From: Monarcha castaneiventris obscurior
Taxonomy: Eukaryota; Chordata; Aves; Passeriformes; Monarchidae
Assembly (NCBI GenBank): GCA_026261815.1
Contig: JAMPIT010000856.1
Span: 11,392,001 to 11,456,000 of the forward strand
Length of the DNA stretch: 64,000 bases
Direction of reading: 5' to 3'
Positions within the stretch are counted from its first letter, which is position 1, and each line of letters opens with the position of its first letter. Of this stretch, positions 21,220 through 31,178 are shown piece after piece. A program made the translations under genes and the position numbers. A model generated the notes under the pieces. That model saw nothing but the letters and a program-made list of their open reading frames with translations. It was not told the origin of the DNA and searched no databases.

Positions 21220-21482
21220 CCAAAATTTGTAAACCAAAGCCTCTAACAGGGGAGCAAGCTGAGGTGAATTACATCATTGAACTGGGGCTTTAACTGGAGA
21301 ATTAACCGTGATATGCAAATGAACCAAACCTATAAAAGTGTGAAAAACTCATGACCTGGGGCCCATCTTGGGATCCATTTTTTGTGGAAGCAGCCTCTGG
21401 CTCCCCCAGGGTGTACCTTGAAGGCCCTTCAAATAAACACCGACCTTTATTCCCTTACTTTTGTCTAGTCTCTGTTTCTAGA
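21220..21482 (+). mobile_element. LTR-like fragment (endogenous retrovirus solo LTR), promoter and polyA part
   Basis: This has the ordered signals of a retroviral LTR 3' half on the plus strand. They are octamer ATGCAAAT (21313-21320), TATA box 'cctataaaagtg' (about 21330), then 'ggtgtaccttgaaggcccttc', AATAAA in 'caaataaacaccgac' and a T/C-rich stretch 'ttttgtctagtctctgtttc', which resembles the R-U5 junction of many LTRs. No internal retroviral gene, primer-binding site or second LTR is visible, so it would be a solo or truncated LTR. The 5' end and family are not determined. Confidence 0.55.
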
Positions 21483-23004
21483 TGGCTGGAGAAGGCATCA
21501 GAAGCATGGACTGAATGGCTGCAGACAGCAACACAGAGACCCTCATGTAAACCATCACCCTGCAATCACACCCATGGGTTGAGTGCTTGAATATCCCACT
21601 GTCACCCCCAGCCTTACTAACGCACTCCCTGAACTGGGACCATTTGCAGCTTGCCAGGGCCCTCTCCCTGCAGGCAGTGAGGCAGACCCACCCCATGGCA
21701 CAGGAGGAATGTGTTTGCATCCAGCTGCCAGCTGCAGGCAGGACCTGCCCAACAAACAAGGCCCGGTGTTTCCCATCTCCGCAGCTGCCCCGTGAAACAG
21801 CTGACACCTTAAAAATTGATGGGGTTCATTTCCTGCCTCCGTGCACTTACTTGGAGCACCAGCTCTGCCATTACCAGCCATGTCCACATTAATTACTATC
21901 ACAGCCCAAGTGGCTTGGCATGTGCTCCCCTGCCTGGAACGCCTGTCCCAGCAGTGACGTGCATTTCCCGCCCCTCGAGACCTTGCGCATGACTGGGATT
22001 TCCAGCCCTGCTGCCTGCAGGAGAACAGAGCTGCTGCTGGGACAGCCCCTGGGGAGGAGGACAGGCCATCAGGCAGGTCTGCTGACAGGTTGGCTCTGGC
22101 CCAGGCTCAGAGGTTCACCTGCAGCATGGGGGGTTCCTTCCCCTCCTGCGCCCCTTGCCTCACTGAGCAGTGGCATCAGCGCTGCCCAAACTCTGGGGCA
22201 CGGGCTTTTCCACATGGCACAAACAGTTTAAATATTCACTGGAGACTGACTCCATGGCTGGGTGGTGGAAGTGCTTCCCCTGGGATCGTCTGGAGTCCTT
22301 GCACTGAGTCCCTTTAGGTTTGAGCCCCAGGGACCAGCCTTCAGCTTTCCACTAAAGAGTCCTTCTGAACAGAAACCTCCAGTTTCTAAAGAAAAAAGTC
22401 AAGTCATGGAAAAAGGCTCAGCTCCCTCTAAAAACAGCTCCTGAGGGATGGAGACAGGCTTTTCAATGCTCTGTTGGCTGCAGAAAATTGAAAATCTCAT
22501 ATTTTTTGCATAAAATGCTGATTAACCAGTGCTAAACACAAGCATGTTTTAGGCAGTAAAAGGACATGCATAAAAGGGATAAAACACTAGAAACTATGAG
22601 GCAGTGGGAGTCAGCAACTGAAAGGATCATCAATAAAGCTCCTATAGCACGGACAGAATAACATCTAACTCAGGTATCACACAGCCTAGTCAAAAGTGTG
22701 ATCAAAAATGTGCTTTGAATGCATGAACACACCAAAAGCAGGACCTGGCAGAGACTGACAAACACGAGAGAACACAATATTCGTTCAAGATGCTTCGTTC
22801 CTGCCTTTTGCTATCCACCTCAAAACCTCATGGGAAACACCAAGCCCACAAGCAGTAGTTCCCCAGTAAAAGGTCTACCAATTATAATGGGTCAGAAGCT
22901 TAACATGAAGTATCCGTGTCGCATCAAGAGGGAGACAGAGCCCTGGGATGTATGAGCTGCAGCGTGGCCTAGGAGTCTCACAAAATCATCTTTCTTATCT
23001 GCTC
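21483..23004. other. Non-coding sequence, nothing firmly recognised
   Basis: GC-moderate to about 22440, then AT-richer. The part at 22650-23000 could be an eroded repeat joined to the CR1 copy that follows, but I cannot align it by eye. Confidence 0.45.
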
Positions 23005-23450
23005 AGGGCTGGTGAGGTCTCCACTGGAGTAGATTCTGGTATTGGCAGCTCATACCAGAAAGGAGGTGGCGCTGCTGTAGGCAGCACAGAGCAAACAGGA
23101 TGATCAGAGGTCTATGAGACATGACCTACAAAGAAAGATTGAAAGAACTGGGTTATTTAGCCTAAAAGAGATGATGGAAGAAGAGATGTGATAACAGTTT
23201 TCAAGTGCTTAAAAGGCTGCTGCTAAGGGGAAGAGAATAATCTGTTCTTTATGTCCATGGTGGACAGGACAAGAAATAATCAGCTTAAATTACAGCAAGA
23301 GAAATCAGGTTAGACTTGGGGACAAAAAAAGGCTCGTGGAGCAAGGCAGTGGTTACCTGGGAGGTGGAGGGGCTCTGTCACTACAAACACAAATCCTGTT
23401 TGGGGACAGGTTGACAAACATCCATGGGGACAGGGGGCTGTCCTGGGGCA
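23005..23450 (+). mobile_element. Ancient CR1 LINE fragment (3' end of ORF2), sense
   Basis: The text follows the old amniote CR1 3' coding region. The order is 'ggtgaggtctccactggagt', 'tgatcagaggtctatgagac', 'atgacctacaaagaaagatt', 'gtgataacagttttcaagtg', 'ggacaggacaagaaataatc', 'gcttaaattacagcaagaga', then the degenerate 'acctgggaggtggaggggct' block. It is a diverged, non-coding relic with many indels. It is older than the CR1 tails at 0.6 and 54.7 kb. Confidence 0.85.
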
Positions 23451-26394
23451 GGGCTGCACCCTCTCCGTGCCCCTGTGATGCCTTCAACACGATGTCTGGA
23501 GCTCCTGGATTGTCCAAAGTGAGATCATCCTGCAGAGCAGTCGCTTCAGCTGGCTGGACAAATCCCAGACATTTTGGCTTGTGAGAAGATTCAAGATAGC
23601 AGAACTTGATCTGGTAGCAGACTGGAGGCACAAGTCAACGTTTTGGGTTATTTTTCTTGCAGTAAAGAAATGCTTCAAAATTGATTTTCCTTTTTCCTCT
23701 CATCTCTTTCAGTCACTCGATTGTAACACAAATCCCAGCCACGCCACACAGTCAAGCTGAAATGACACCATCCAAATGAAACCTGTTTGATAATGTCCTT
23801 GCTGAAAACAACAATGAAACCAATCTCTCCCCTCCAGGCAATCGGGTGGGGTTGAATCACCGGTTCTGAGTGCACAGATTTGCCTGGAGATGTTTTTCAG
23901 CCAGCTCAGAGAGAGAGCTACAAGAGAGGCCAAAAGAAAACAAAAACAAGGCCCCTTCCAACCCAGCTGTGCCCACATCGGGCAGCAGCTGCTGTGCCAG
24001 TGGCCAGGATGGGGCATCCACCAAAGTGTCCAAGAGCAGCTCCATCCACTCCCACTCAGTAGCACCTCCACTGTCCTGCTGAGCATGTACTTTGGGCTTC
24101 AGATTAAGAGATTCTGTGCTCTCCTGAGGAATTATTATTACCCCTGGGTTCCAAGAGCAATCCTTTATTTTAAAAACCTGCCTTCTAATTCATTTTATAT
24201 TTACCCATAGAATCTTGGCCGGGGTTTCTGAGAGTTGCGGGTTTTTGGAAAGGCCAAGTTTTAAATGGAGCTGACTCAGCAGAAGCTAACTTGATTGAAA
24301 CAGTGCCTGTTTGAGTTTATTCCATTCCTGGGCAGGATTGGAAACAAAGCAGCAGAAAATGGACTCTTCCCAGCTTTGTTTTCTCCCCAGGCTCTTGGCT
24401 GTGTGCAGCAAATGTTGTTGCTGACCCACAGGGCTGGGACTGAAGTGGAGGAGAGCAGAAGAGAGCTGGCAGAATCCCTGCTGTATATCCCATATTCTAT
24501 TGATTTAAAGTTTAATACAGTTGAGATGAGAATCACATAAAAAAGAAAAAAAAAAAAGGAAGAAAAAATGAAAAAAATTAAAACCCTGTAAGCAATTAAT
24601 TTTCAGCCTCACTGCCCAGCATCAGTCTCAAGGAGAGGACTGGGGATGCAACTAAGATTATTAAAATATCTCTCCAGTTCCCCCCAGGATGCTCTGGCAC
24701 AGGCAAGCCCTGCCATGGGGAACATGGTGCCAGTTCTTTTCCACACTATAACAGGAGCAGGCTGGCACTTGGAGTCATTTTAACACAGCCCATGGACCCA
24801 AGCCTGCTTCTGCCTTCCTTTTCCCACACTGTGAATCCTTAGCTGTGCCCGTGGCACAGTCTGACTTCTGGACACGATGGCAGCACACCTTGCTTGTTCA
24901 TGTCCATGGGGCAGTGCTGTCCCAAGCAGGTCTTGTCCTTTTTCTCAGGGTCCCCTCCTCACTCAAGAGCTGGAGCTGGAAGAAGATGGATTATGGAGGA
25001 TGGCCAAGCTGCCATGCCAACGTAGCACTGGGGACTGCATTTGGACCTTGTCACAGATCCTTCAAGGAAAAATTAATTTTAGGCTCAAGAAAAACATAAA
25101 AGTGTTGAGAGTTGACCATCTTCTCATACCTTGGAGAGTGCCTGCTTCTGATGTCGCTGCTGTGATGAGGTGCCTGAGTGACAGCCAGGCTATGAAAGAT
25201 GGCCAAGAGTTTTTGAGTTGACAGCTCATTCCATGTACAAGCAAAGCCTGAAAGACAGTCCAGAGCTGCTTAGCAAGAGCAGGCTAACAGCTAAGTACAC
25301 AGCAGAGAGCTAATGAGAGCACCAGTATCTCCTAACTCCAGCTTCATTCAGAAAGCCAAGAATATGGAAGTTGTCACTTGGTGCCCGATGGCCATGACGA
25401 ATATGCCAGTGGAGATGGCCAGAAAGAATAATACCATAAATTGGCAAGGTGGCAGCTGCATTCATCAGCTCAAACAAGAGCTGGTCATCCATAAAATCCA
25501 GCAGGATCAGAGACCAATTCTTCAACTCCAATGGTATTTCCACCTTTAGAGTGTGGACGGAAATAGGCTTGAAATTTGCCAGCAGCCCCAACAGATGTGT
25601 CACTTCTGCTGAGAGCCAATGCTTGGTGATCAGGCTATAAAATGCTATGAATTTATTACAGCAAATGCTGAGAATCATCGGGGGATTCAAAACTCCTCAA
25701 CCCCCAAGTCCTCTGGAGAAGGCAGTGAGCGTGTGCCCGGGATGTGTATCAGTAACAATGATCGATGTCCTGCTGAAGCTGAGCACCCCACACCTGGGCT
25801 GGAGCTGAGGAGCAGCCTGCCCTGGGCAGCGATTTGGAGACACCTCCAGCACAAGCTGAAATGTGGTGCCCGCTGAGCTTGTGCTGCAGGGACAACACAC
25901 GGGACCCCGCTGTCCCCTCCTTGTTGGTCTCCAACCCGCCTCAAGGCAGCCTGCAGGCTGACACCCTTCCCCTGGGAGCTGGGCAGGAGGGTGAGATACG
26001 TGCTGCAAGTCCCCAGTAACTCATATTCCTCCCCTGAGCTGCCTGTCAGCTCGATGGGGTTCGCCACCATCGTGACAATCCCAGGGGAGCGAGCGCGGCG
26101 TTATCTGCACCTCTGCTGCTGCATTTGCCAGGCAGCGATTTGGGCAGGGAGATAACTTCCCTCCAGGATCGAATCCTGCCTTCCCCTGGGCAAAGGGGTG
26201 GGATTCCTGCTGTCACGGGGCTTTGACATCCTTCCCCAGGGAAACTGCAGGGTTGGCTGTCCCAGGGTGGCTCACAATGCTGGGAGAGGAGCAGAGTCCC
26301 GGGTGAGGACTTTCTGGGGTTTTTTACCCCTTTGTAGGGGAATACTGGTGATTTAAAGCCCCGGGGCCACCAAGAGTTGTGTAGTGTTATCCCT
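23451..26394. other. Non-coding sequence; A-rich tract; one unexplained minus-strand open frame
   Basis: No recognised gene. An A-rich low-complexity tract lies at about 24536-24585. A minus-strand frame of about 125 codons at 25310-25690 reads like a hydrophobic polypeptide but matches nothing I know. The stretch 26040-26180 has several CpGs ('gagcgagcgcggcgttatct') and GATA-type cores and may be a small regulatory element. Confidence 0.45.
26040..26180. promoter_or_regulatory. Small CpG-bearing candidate regulatory element
   Basis: Nine CpGs occur in about 140 bases where the surroundings are CpG-poor, together with 'gttatctgc' and 'gagataac', both GATA cores. It could be an unmethylated enhancer or a chance cluster. 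Confidence 0.22.
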
Positions 26395-26560
26395 GTGACA
26401 GCTAATGAAGATCACTCAATCCATAAAGATTTTGAGTCAAGGGTTTGATGTTAATTATGGACCAAAACATTTAATAGCCTGTTTCACTTCCACGAGGCAT
26501 TTTTTTAATTAAAAAATGATATATTGCACAAAAGGGGGGGAAAGAAAGGAGAGAAATAAT
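26395..26560. promoter_or_regulatory. AT-rich candidate conserved non-coding element
   Basis: Contains 'gacagctaatgaagatcact', 'gatgttaattatggacc' and 'tttttttaattaaaaaatga' in a sharp AT-rich island. TAAT-core density suggests homeodomain binding. Conservation is not tested. Confidence 0.28.
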
Positions 26561-29500
26561 TGAAGATTGTTTAATTCCAGAACAACCTGAGGCAGAGAAG
26601 GCAGTAAAGAGATGATGTGTTGGGGAGTGTGATGGCAGAACCACGAGCTGGTGGCGGAGGAAGCCAGGGAGGGAGCAGTCTCATCACACTGGGAGAAGGT
26701 TCCCAGGGAAGGGGAGAACAGCCAGAGGCAGCGAGGTGGAAATCCAGGTCAATCTTTTGGCCACCACATTGGCCTACCCTTACCTGTTGAATCTTTAGTT
26801 TGTGCTGCTGAGGACTTGGTTTCAAATCCCTCTTTCTGACTCTCTATCAGCTGTCTCTCAAGAAAAACAGCTAAACCCCCAGGGTGGAAATTAGTCTGGA
26901 ATAGGTCGGGGATGAAGAAAATCTGACATGCCTGGCTCTGACGTTACTCTGTTTTTCATTCAATATTTAAAGACGCGTTTGAGCAGAGGGTTGGCCTGAG
27001 ATGCATTCAAATAGTCTGTGCAAAGGAAAGATCTTCAGCAAAGCAAACCAACGCTTCCCTTGCCTTGAGCAGTGCCCATCAGCTGGTGGTGCACCAGGCA
27101 AAGGGGCAGCAGGAGGGAGCAGATCCAGGGGGGAGGCTGGTATTGGACTAACTCAAGGAAGGAGGAAGAGAAGTGGGATGGAAATGTGGCCTGTGGCTGA
27201 CCAGGAAAAGTTAGTGTGACTGCTTAAAACTGGAAGTAGCAGGAGTGTGACACCCAAGTCCACGTCCATGGACAGACTCAAGTCCTCCTGTGCCTGCAGC
27301 TCTGAGCTTTGCTGTTGTTCTCTTCCCTCAACTCTACAAGGGGAATAATATTATTCCCTCCTCACAGGGTTTTGAGATGCTCAGTTACTATGGTGATGGG
27401 GCCATAAAAGTACCAAAGATAGCAAGAACAATAATAATATCAGACATGGTAGGAGCCAAATAATTGCATTTAGGGCACGCATACAACACAAAAGGGAGCT
27501 CCACCTCCATTCACCACGGCTCTCAAACCCCGAAGACAAAACTTTTGTTGTACCAATGGGCTCTCTGCCTACTTAAAGGGCTAATTCCCAGCTCCTGCAA
27601 TATCCCCTCAATGCTAGGAGTGGTCACAAATGGCTGCAGCTTCAGGACTGGTCCTACCTCTCCACCACTCCAGTCAGGAAGAGGGGGGAGCAGCAGGGCC
27701 AGGAGGACTTTGCCAGTGGAGAAATCAAATGTGCCTCACACCACTTGTGTAACACGAAGTCCCCACAGGTGTTTGGCCACTGCACTGTGTGACCAGCTGA
27801 TCATTCTTTGCCCAGAGTGGCGAGTGTGCCCAGCACAATGCCACTGACAGCTTGTTCCTTTGTCTCTGCTGAGCACAGCGCCTGCCTCATTATTTTTTTT
27901 AATTTATGGGGTTTTAATTGAAAAAAATCATATAACATCTGTGGCTGCTTCATAACACCTGTGCACGACAAGGCTGATTTTCAGCAGCGATTGTCACAGC
28001 GTTCTCATCTGGGCAATGCTGAGTCAGTGCTGCGTGGCCTCCTCTGAACTGCTCAGGCAAGAACGATCCTTGGAGGGCACGTAATTAACATGTGATGGAA
28101 AACAAGATTCCGAAGAAAAAATGCTAAAGACATCCCTTTTAAAAGGGGAAAGCTTGGGATGAGCAGGTGATGAGCTTGCAGTGGTTCACCTGAACAAATG
28201 CTGCTGGCACTCAGATGGAGAGCTGGGCTGCCAACCCAGCTCTGGTGTTACGGTAAGAGGAGGTGGCAGAGGGGATTTGGCCCTCCATCAGCATTTTGGG
28301 CAGTGTTTGCACCCCAGTTCTTGCTGGGCATCCACCTTGTGGCTGCCCCCAGCTCTAGCCCAGGAGCTGCCTGCTCCCTGACGGGGGCATGGGCAAGGCT
28401 TGTCCTCCTCTTACAGCAGCGTGTGCCACAGCAGGGACTTACTCCAGGATTTGCTGAGCCCAAGGGGGCTGCTGGCAGCAGGAGTACAAACTGCCCTTCT
28501 GCCATTTACACAGCCGCTGTGGGGACCTGCCCTGCTCATCCCTGCTCTGACAAACATTTGCACATTTGCAGCATCCCAGATGTGGCAGGGAAATGCCACC
28601 ACCTGTGCTGTGGCACGAGGCACGAGGAGCGGCCTCAGCCCAGGCTTTGCCAGCTGTGGACAGTGAACCCAGAAGGCAGCAAACACCCCCAGATGGCTGA
28701 AAGCCCAGAATCCTTCTCCTTCATCATCAGGTCTGGAGGCCCAGCACCGCCCAGGTAGTTTTTATCAGGAGTAAAAGCATCCTGAAGCTCACTGCTGGTG
28801 TTGCCACCCAAATCCTCATGGTTTTGACAGCCTTGAGTGCTGCCTACCGAAAGCTGCCTGCTTGCAGCATCTCCCAGGGCTTGCTGTGCAGGTGCTGGCT
28901 GTAACAGTTGGGCTGTTCAGGAAGCACAGAGCAGCCTGGGAGGCTTACAGGTGCCTCTCACATTTCTACATGCTCATGACAAAGCTGCTGGGTAGCACGA
29001 GTGAGCAAGGAGCAGCAGGGACACAGCTCTGGCTGTGCACAGGCTGAGGTTTCTTCCTTGCAGGAGCCTCCCTGTACAAAGCTGGAGGAGGTTTAATCCA
29101 CAACTCACAGCTCTGGGAAGCTCAGGCTGCCCTGAAATCCCTCTTCCCACTGTGACTTGGTAAATAAATAAAACCCTGTTCCCTGCTGAGCTCAGTAATG
29201 GCAACAGGGCTGCAGACAACCAGGGCTGGCAGGCAGAGAGCAGGGCCCGGCTGAGCGGTTTGGGCAGGGAATAAAGGAGCAGCAGCGCAAACATTTCCGT
29301 GTCCTCTCCCCTTGTCACTGCAGCTTGGCAACACCCCCGTGTGACACGGGCTTTTTGAGCAGATTCCCCCTTGCACATCCTCGGAGCAGCCCCCGCTGCT
29401 CTCCCCTTCAGCACAGCGCCAGCGCCACGCCCCCTCCTCCCTCACACGTTCGGGCTAAGAATTCCCCTCGTCTCTCAGAGCACATTAAAAAAAAAATCAA

Positions 29501-29944
29501 TGTAATTACACAGGAAACATTAATTATGATCAGAAAATGCAACTGAGAGGGATTGATCTGGAGGAGGGTGGCAGCTAGCCACTAAATTGCCAAACACCAA
29601 ATCAGCGGGGCTGGTCCAGAGAGTGAAGCATCCTTAGTGACATGTGGCTTGACCATCTCAGTCTCTGGTTTCTTTTATTAGCTCTTCCAGTTTGTGGTGT
29701 AAGGCAACCAGAGAAGTGGATAAATGTAACGTGTGTGTAGATATATCTAGGTGCCCCTGGTATGGCTGCCAAAAGGATACGAGACAAGAGAAAGCAAATT
29801 GTCTCAACCTGCTAATCCCAAGAACATGGCTAATCCTGCTTGGGGTGAAACTTCATCCCTCATGTGGAGGTGACCTCCACACAGATGCTTCCCCAGTTGG
29901 TTGTTGGAGCTTTCCTGGGGACAAGGCTCCCACACACCCCCTCT
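26561..29944. other. Non-coding sequence, no gene recognised
   Basis: Ordinary GC-moderate sequence. A plus-strand frame of 186 codons at 28198-28758 has no recognisable domain and is treated as chance. A modest CpG patch lies at 29290-29450. Confidence 0.5.
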
Positions 29945-30610
29945 AGAACCTGTGCAGGCTCTCAGCCAACCTCATCCTTAGGAAGTTTTTCCTGAGCATC
30001 TAATCCAAGACCTCTTGGCTGCAGTTTAAGCCTATTGCAGCTTGTCCAGCCCTTCACCAATTGATCAGCATCATTTTTATAACTGCTTTTTTCCGCACTG
30101 ATGAATGTTACACATCCTACCTCCAGTTGTCTCAGTCCTGGAGCACGAACCGGCTCTCTCAGTCCATCTTCCCTGGGGCATGTTTTCAAAACTCTGCGAA
30201 CTCACTCAATTTGTCTGAATCTTTCTTAGGGTTGTGATGCCAAAGCCTGGAGATATATGTCTCCAGCTGATGCATCACTAGCACTAAATAGAGCCAAATA
30301 AATTACCTCTCAGCCTTCTATCCGAAACTATTAATACATCTGTGGGCAACGTGAGCCCTTGCTCTCCCTTTCTCAAGCACCAGGTTATTGTCTGCTGCTC
30401 AGTTGGAGGGCTATTCCACTGCTTGAGCCACTCTCCTCTGGCTTACCAGTCCTTCCCCATCTCATATCTGTGATTTCGATATCGCCTTCCTAAGTGCAAC
30501 GCTTTGCACTCGACTTTATTGAATTTCAGTGTATTGATTTCAGGCCATTTCTCCAATTTATCAAGATCATTTTGCTCTGAGGAATCTGGCAGCAGCTTGT
30601 CTTATATCTG
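29945..30610 (-). mobile_element. Ancient CR1 LINE fragment (ORF2 3' region), antisense
   Basis: Read on the plus strand, this follows the reverse complement of the old amniote CR1 reverse-transcriptase 3' region. Matching blocks in order are 'cttaggaagtttttcctgag', 'ggctgcagtttaagcctatt', 'actcaatttgtctgaatctt', 'cactagcactaaatagagcc', 'ctattaatacatctgtgggc', 'ttcctaagtgcaacgctttg', 'ctttattgaatttcagtgta' and 'ggccatttctccaatttatc'. At about 665 bases it is the longest transposon remnant in the window. It is non-coding and strongly diverged, and on the same strand as ELFN1. Confidence 0.87.
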
Positions 30611-31136
30611 CTCTGTTGACAAAAGGTCTTTAGACCTCAGGGCTGTCAAGCCAGAGCTTTGCACTAGTCCTGAAAAGAGTCAGAAAGAACCACATGGGAG
30701 GCATGGGGTCAGTGGCGGGAGGAGGTGACAGCCTGGCTCCCCCAGAAACAGCCCCACACTGCCATCTCAGCCAGGCAAGGAGCAGAAGCAAGAGGAGGAG
30801 ACAGAAGGAGCAAGATGGAAATGCTAATGGGTCCCCAAGGGTGAGAGCAGGGATACCTGCTGAGAGATGCTGGGACCCTGCTGCAGCCCTGGGGACAGCC
30901 CTGGAGCAGGAGGATGGACGGGAGATGAGCACTGGGATTTAATGGTCCCTCTTTCCTTTCAGCTCAGCGTGTGATGAGCTGCCCTGGTCCCACCTGAGGG
31001 CTCGCCAGCAGACCAGGAGAAGCCCTGCAGCATCAGGCATTAATGGCACTATTTGGGGACAGCAAAACTGGGGTAAGATGGAGACAGAAATCCACCCTGG
31101 TGTGCACAAACCAGGTCAGATGGTTTTATTGCTATT
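30611..31136. other. Non-coding sequence, nothing recognised
   Basis: A short GC-moderate spacer between the CR1 relic and a trinucleotide microsatellite. No gene or RNA seen. Confidence 0.5.
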
Positions 31137-31178
31137 ACTATCATCATCATCATCATCATTATTATTATTATTATTATT
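31137..31178. repeat. Compound (ATC)n-(ATT)n microsatellite
   Basis: About six ATC units (from 31141) pass directly into about six or seven ATT units, ending 'attattgccc'. The compound structure suggests one unit arose from the other by substitution and then expanded. Open frames across it are tyrosine/histidine or aspartate/asparagine homopolymers and are not genes. Confidence 0.9.

Noticed and set aside
24536..24590. PolyA tail of a processed retrocopy
   Set aside because: The A-rich tract has many interruptions and the sequence before it contains no recognisable gene-derived body or target-site duplication.
28198..28758. 186-codon plus-strand open frame
   Set aside because: Low-information sequence rich in A, P, C and G, with overlapping frames on both strands and no similarity to known families.
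29407..29428. Possible REST/RE1 silencer site
   Set aside because: The left half 'ttcagcac' and right half 'cagcgcc' are present, but the spacing is one base short of the canonical 21-base site, so it would be a non-canonical match of uncertain value.
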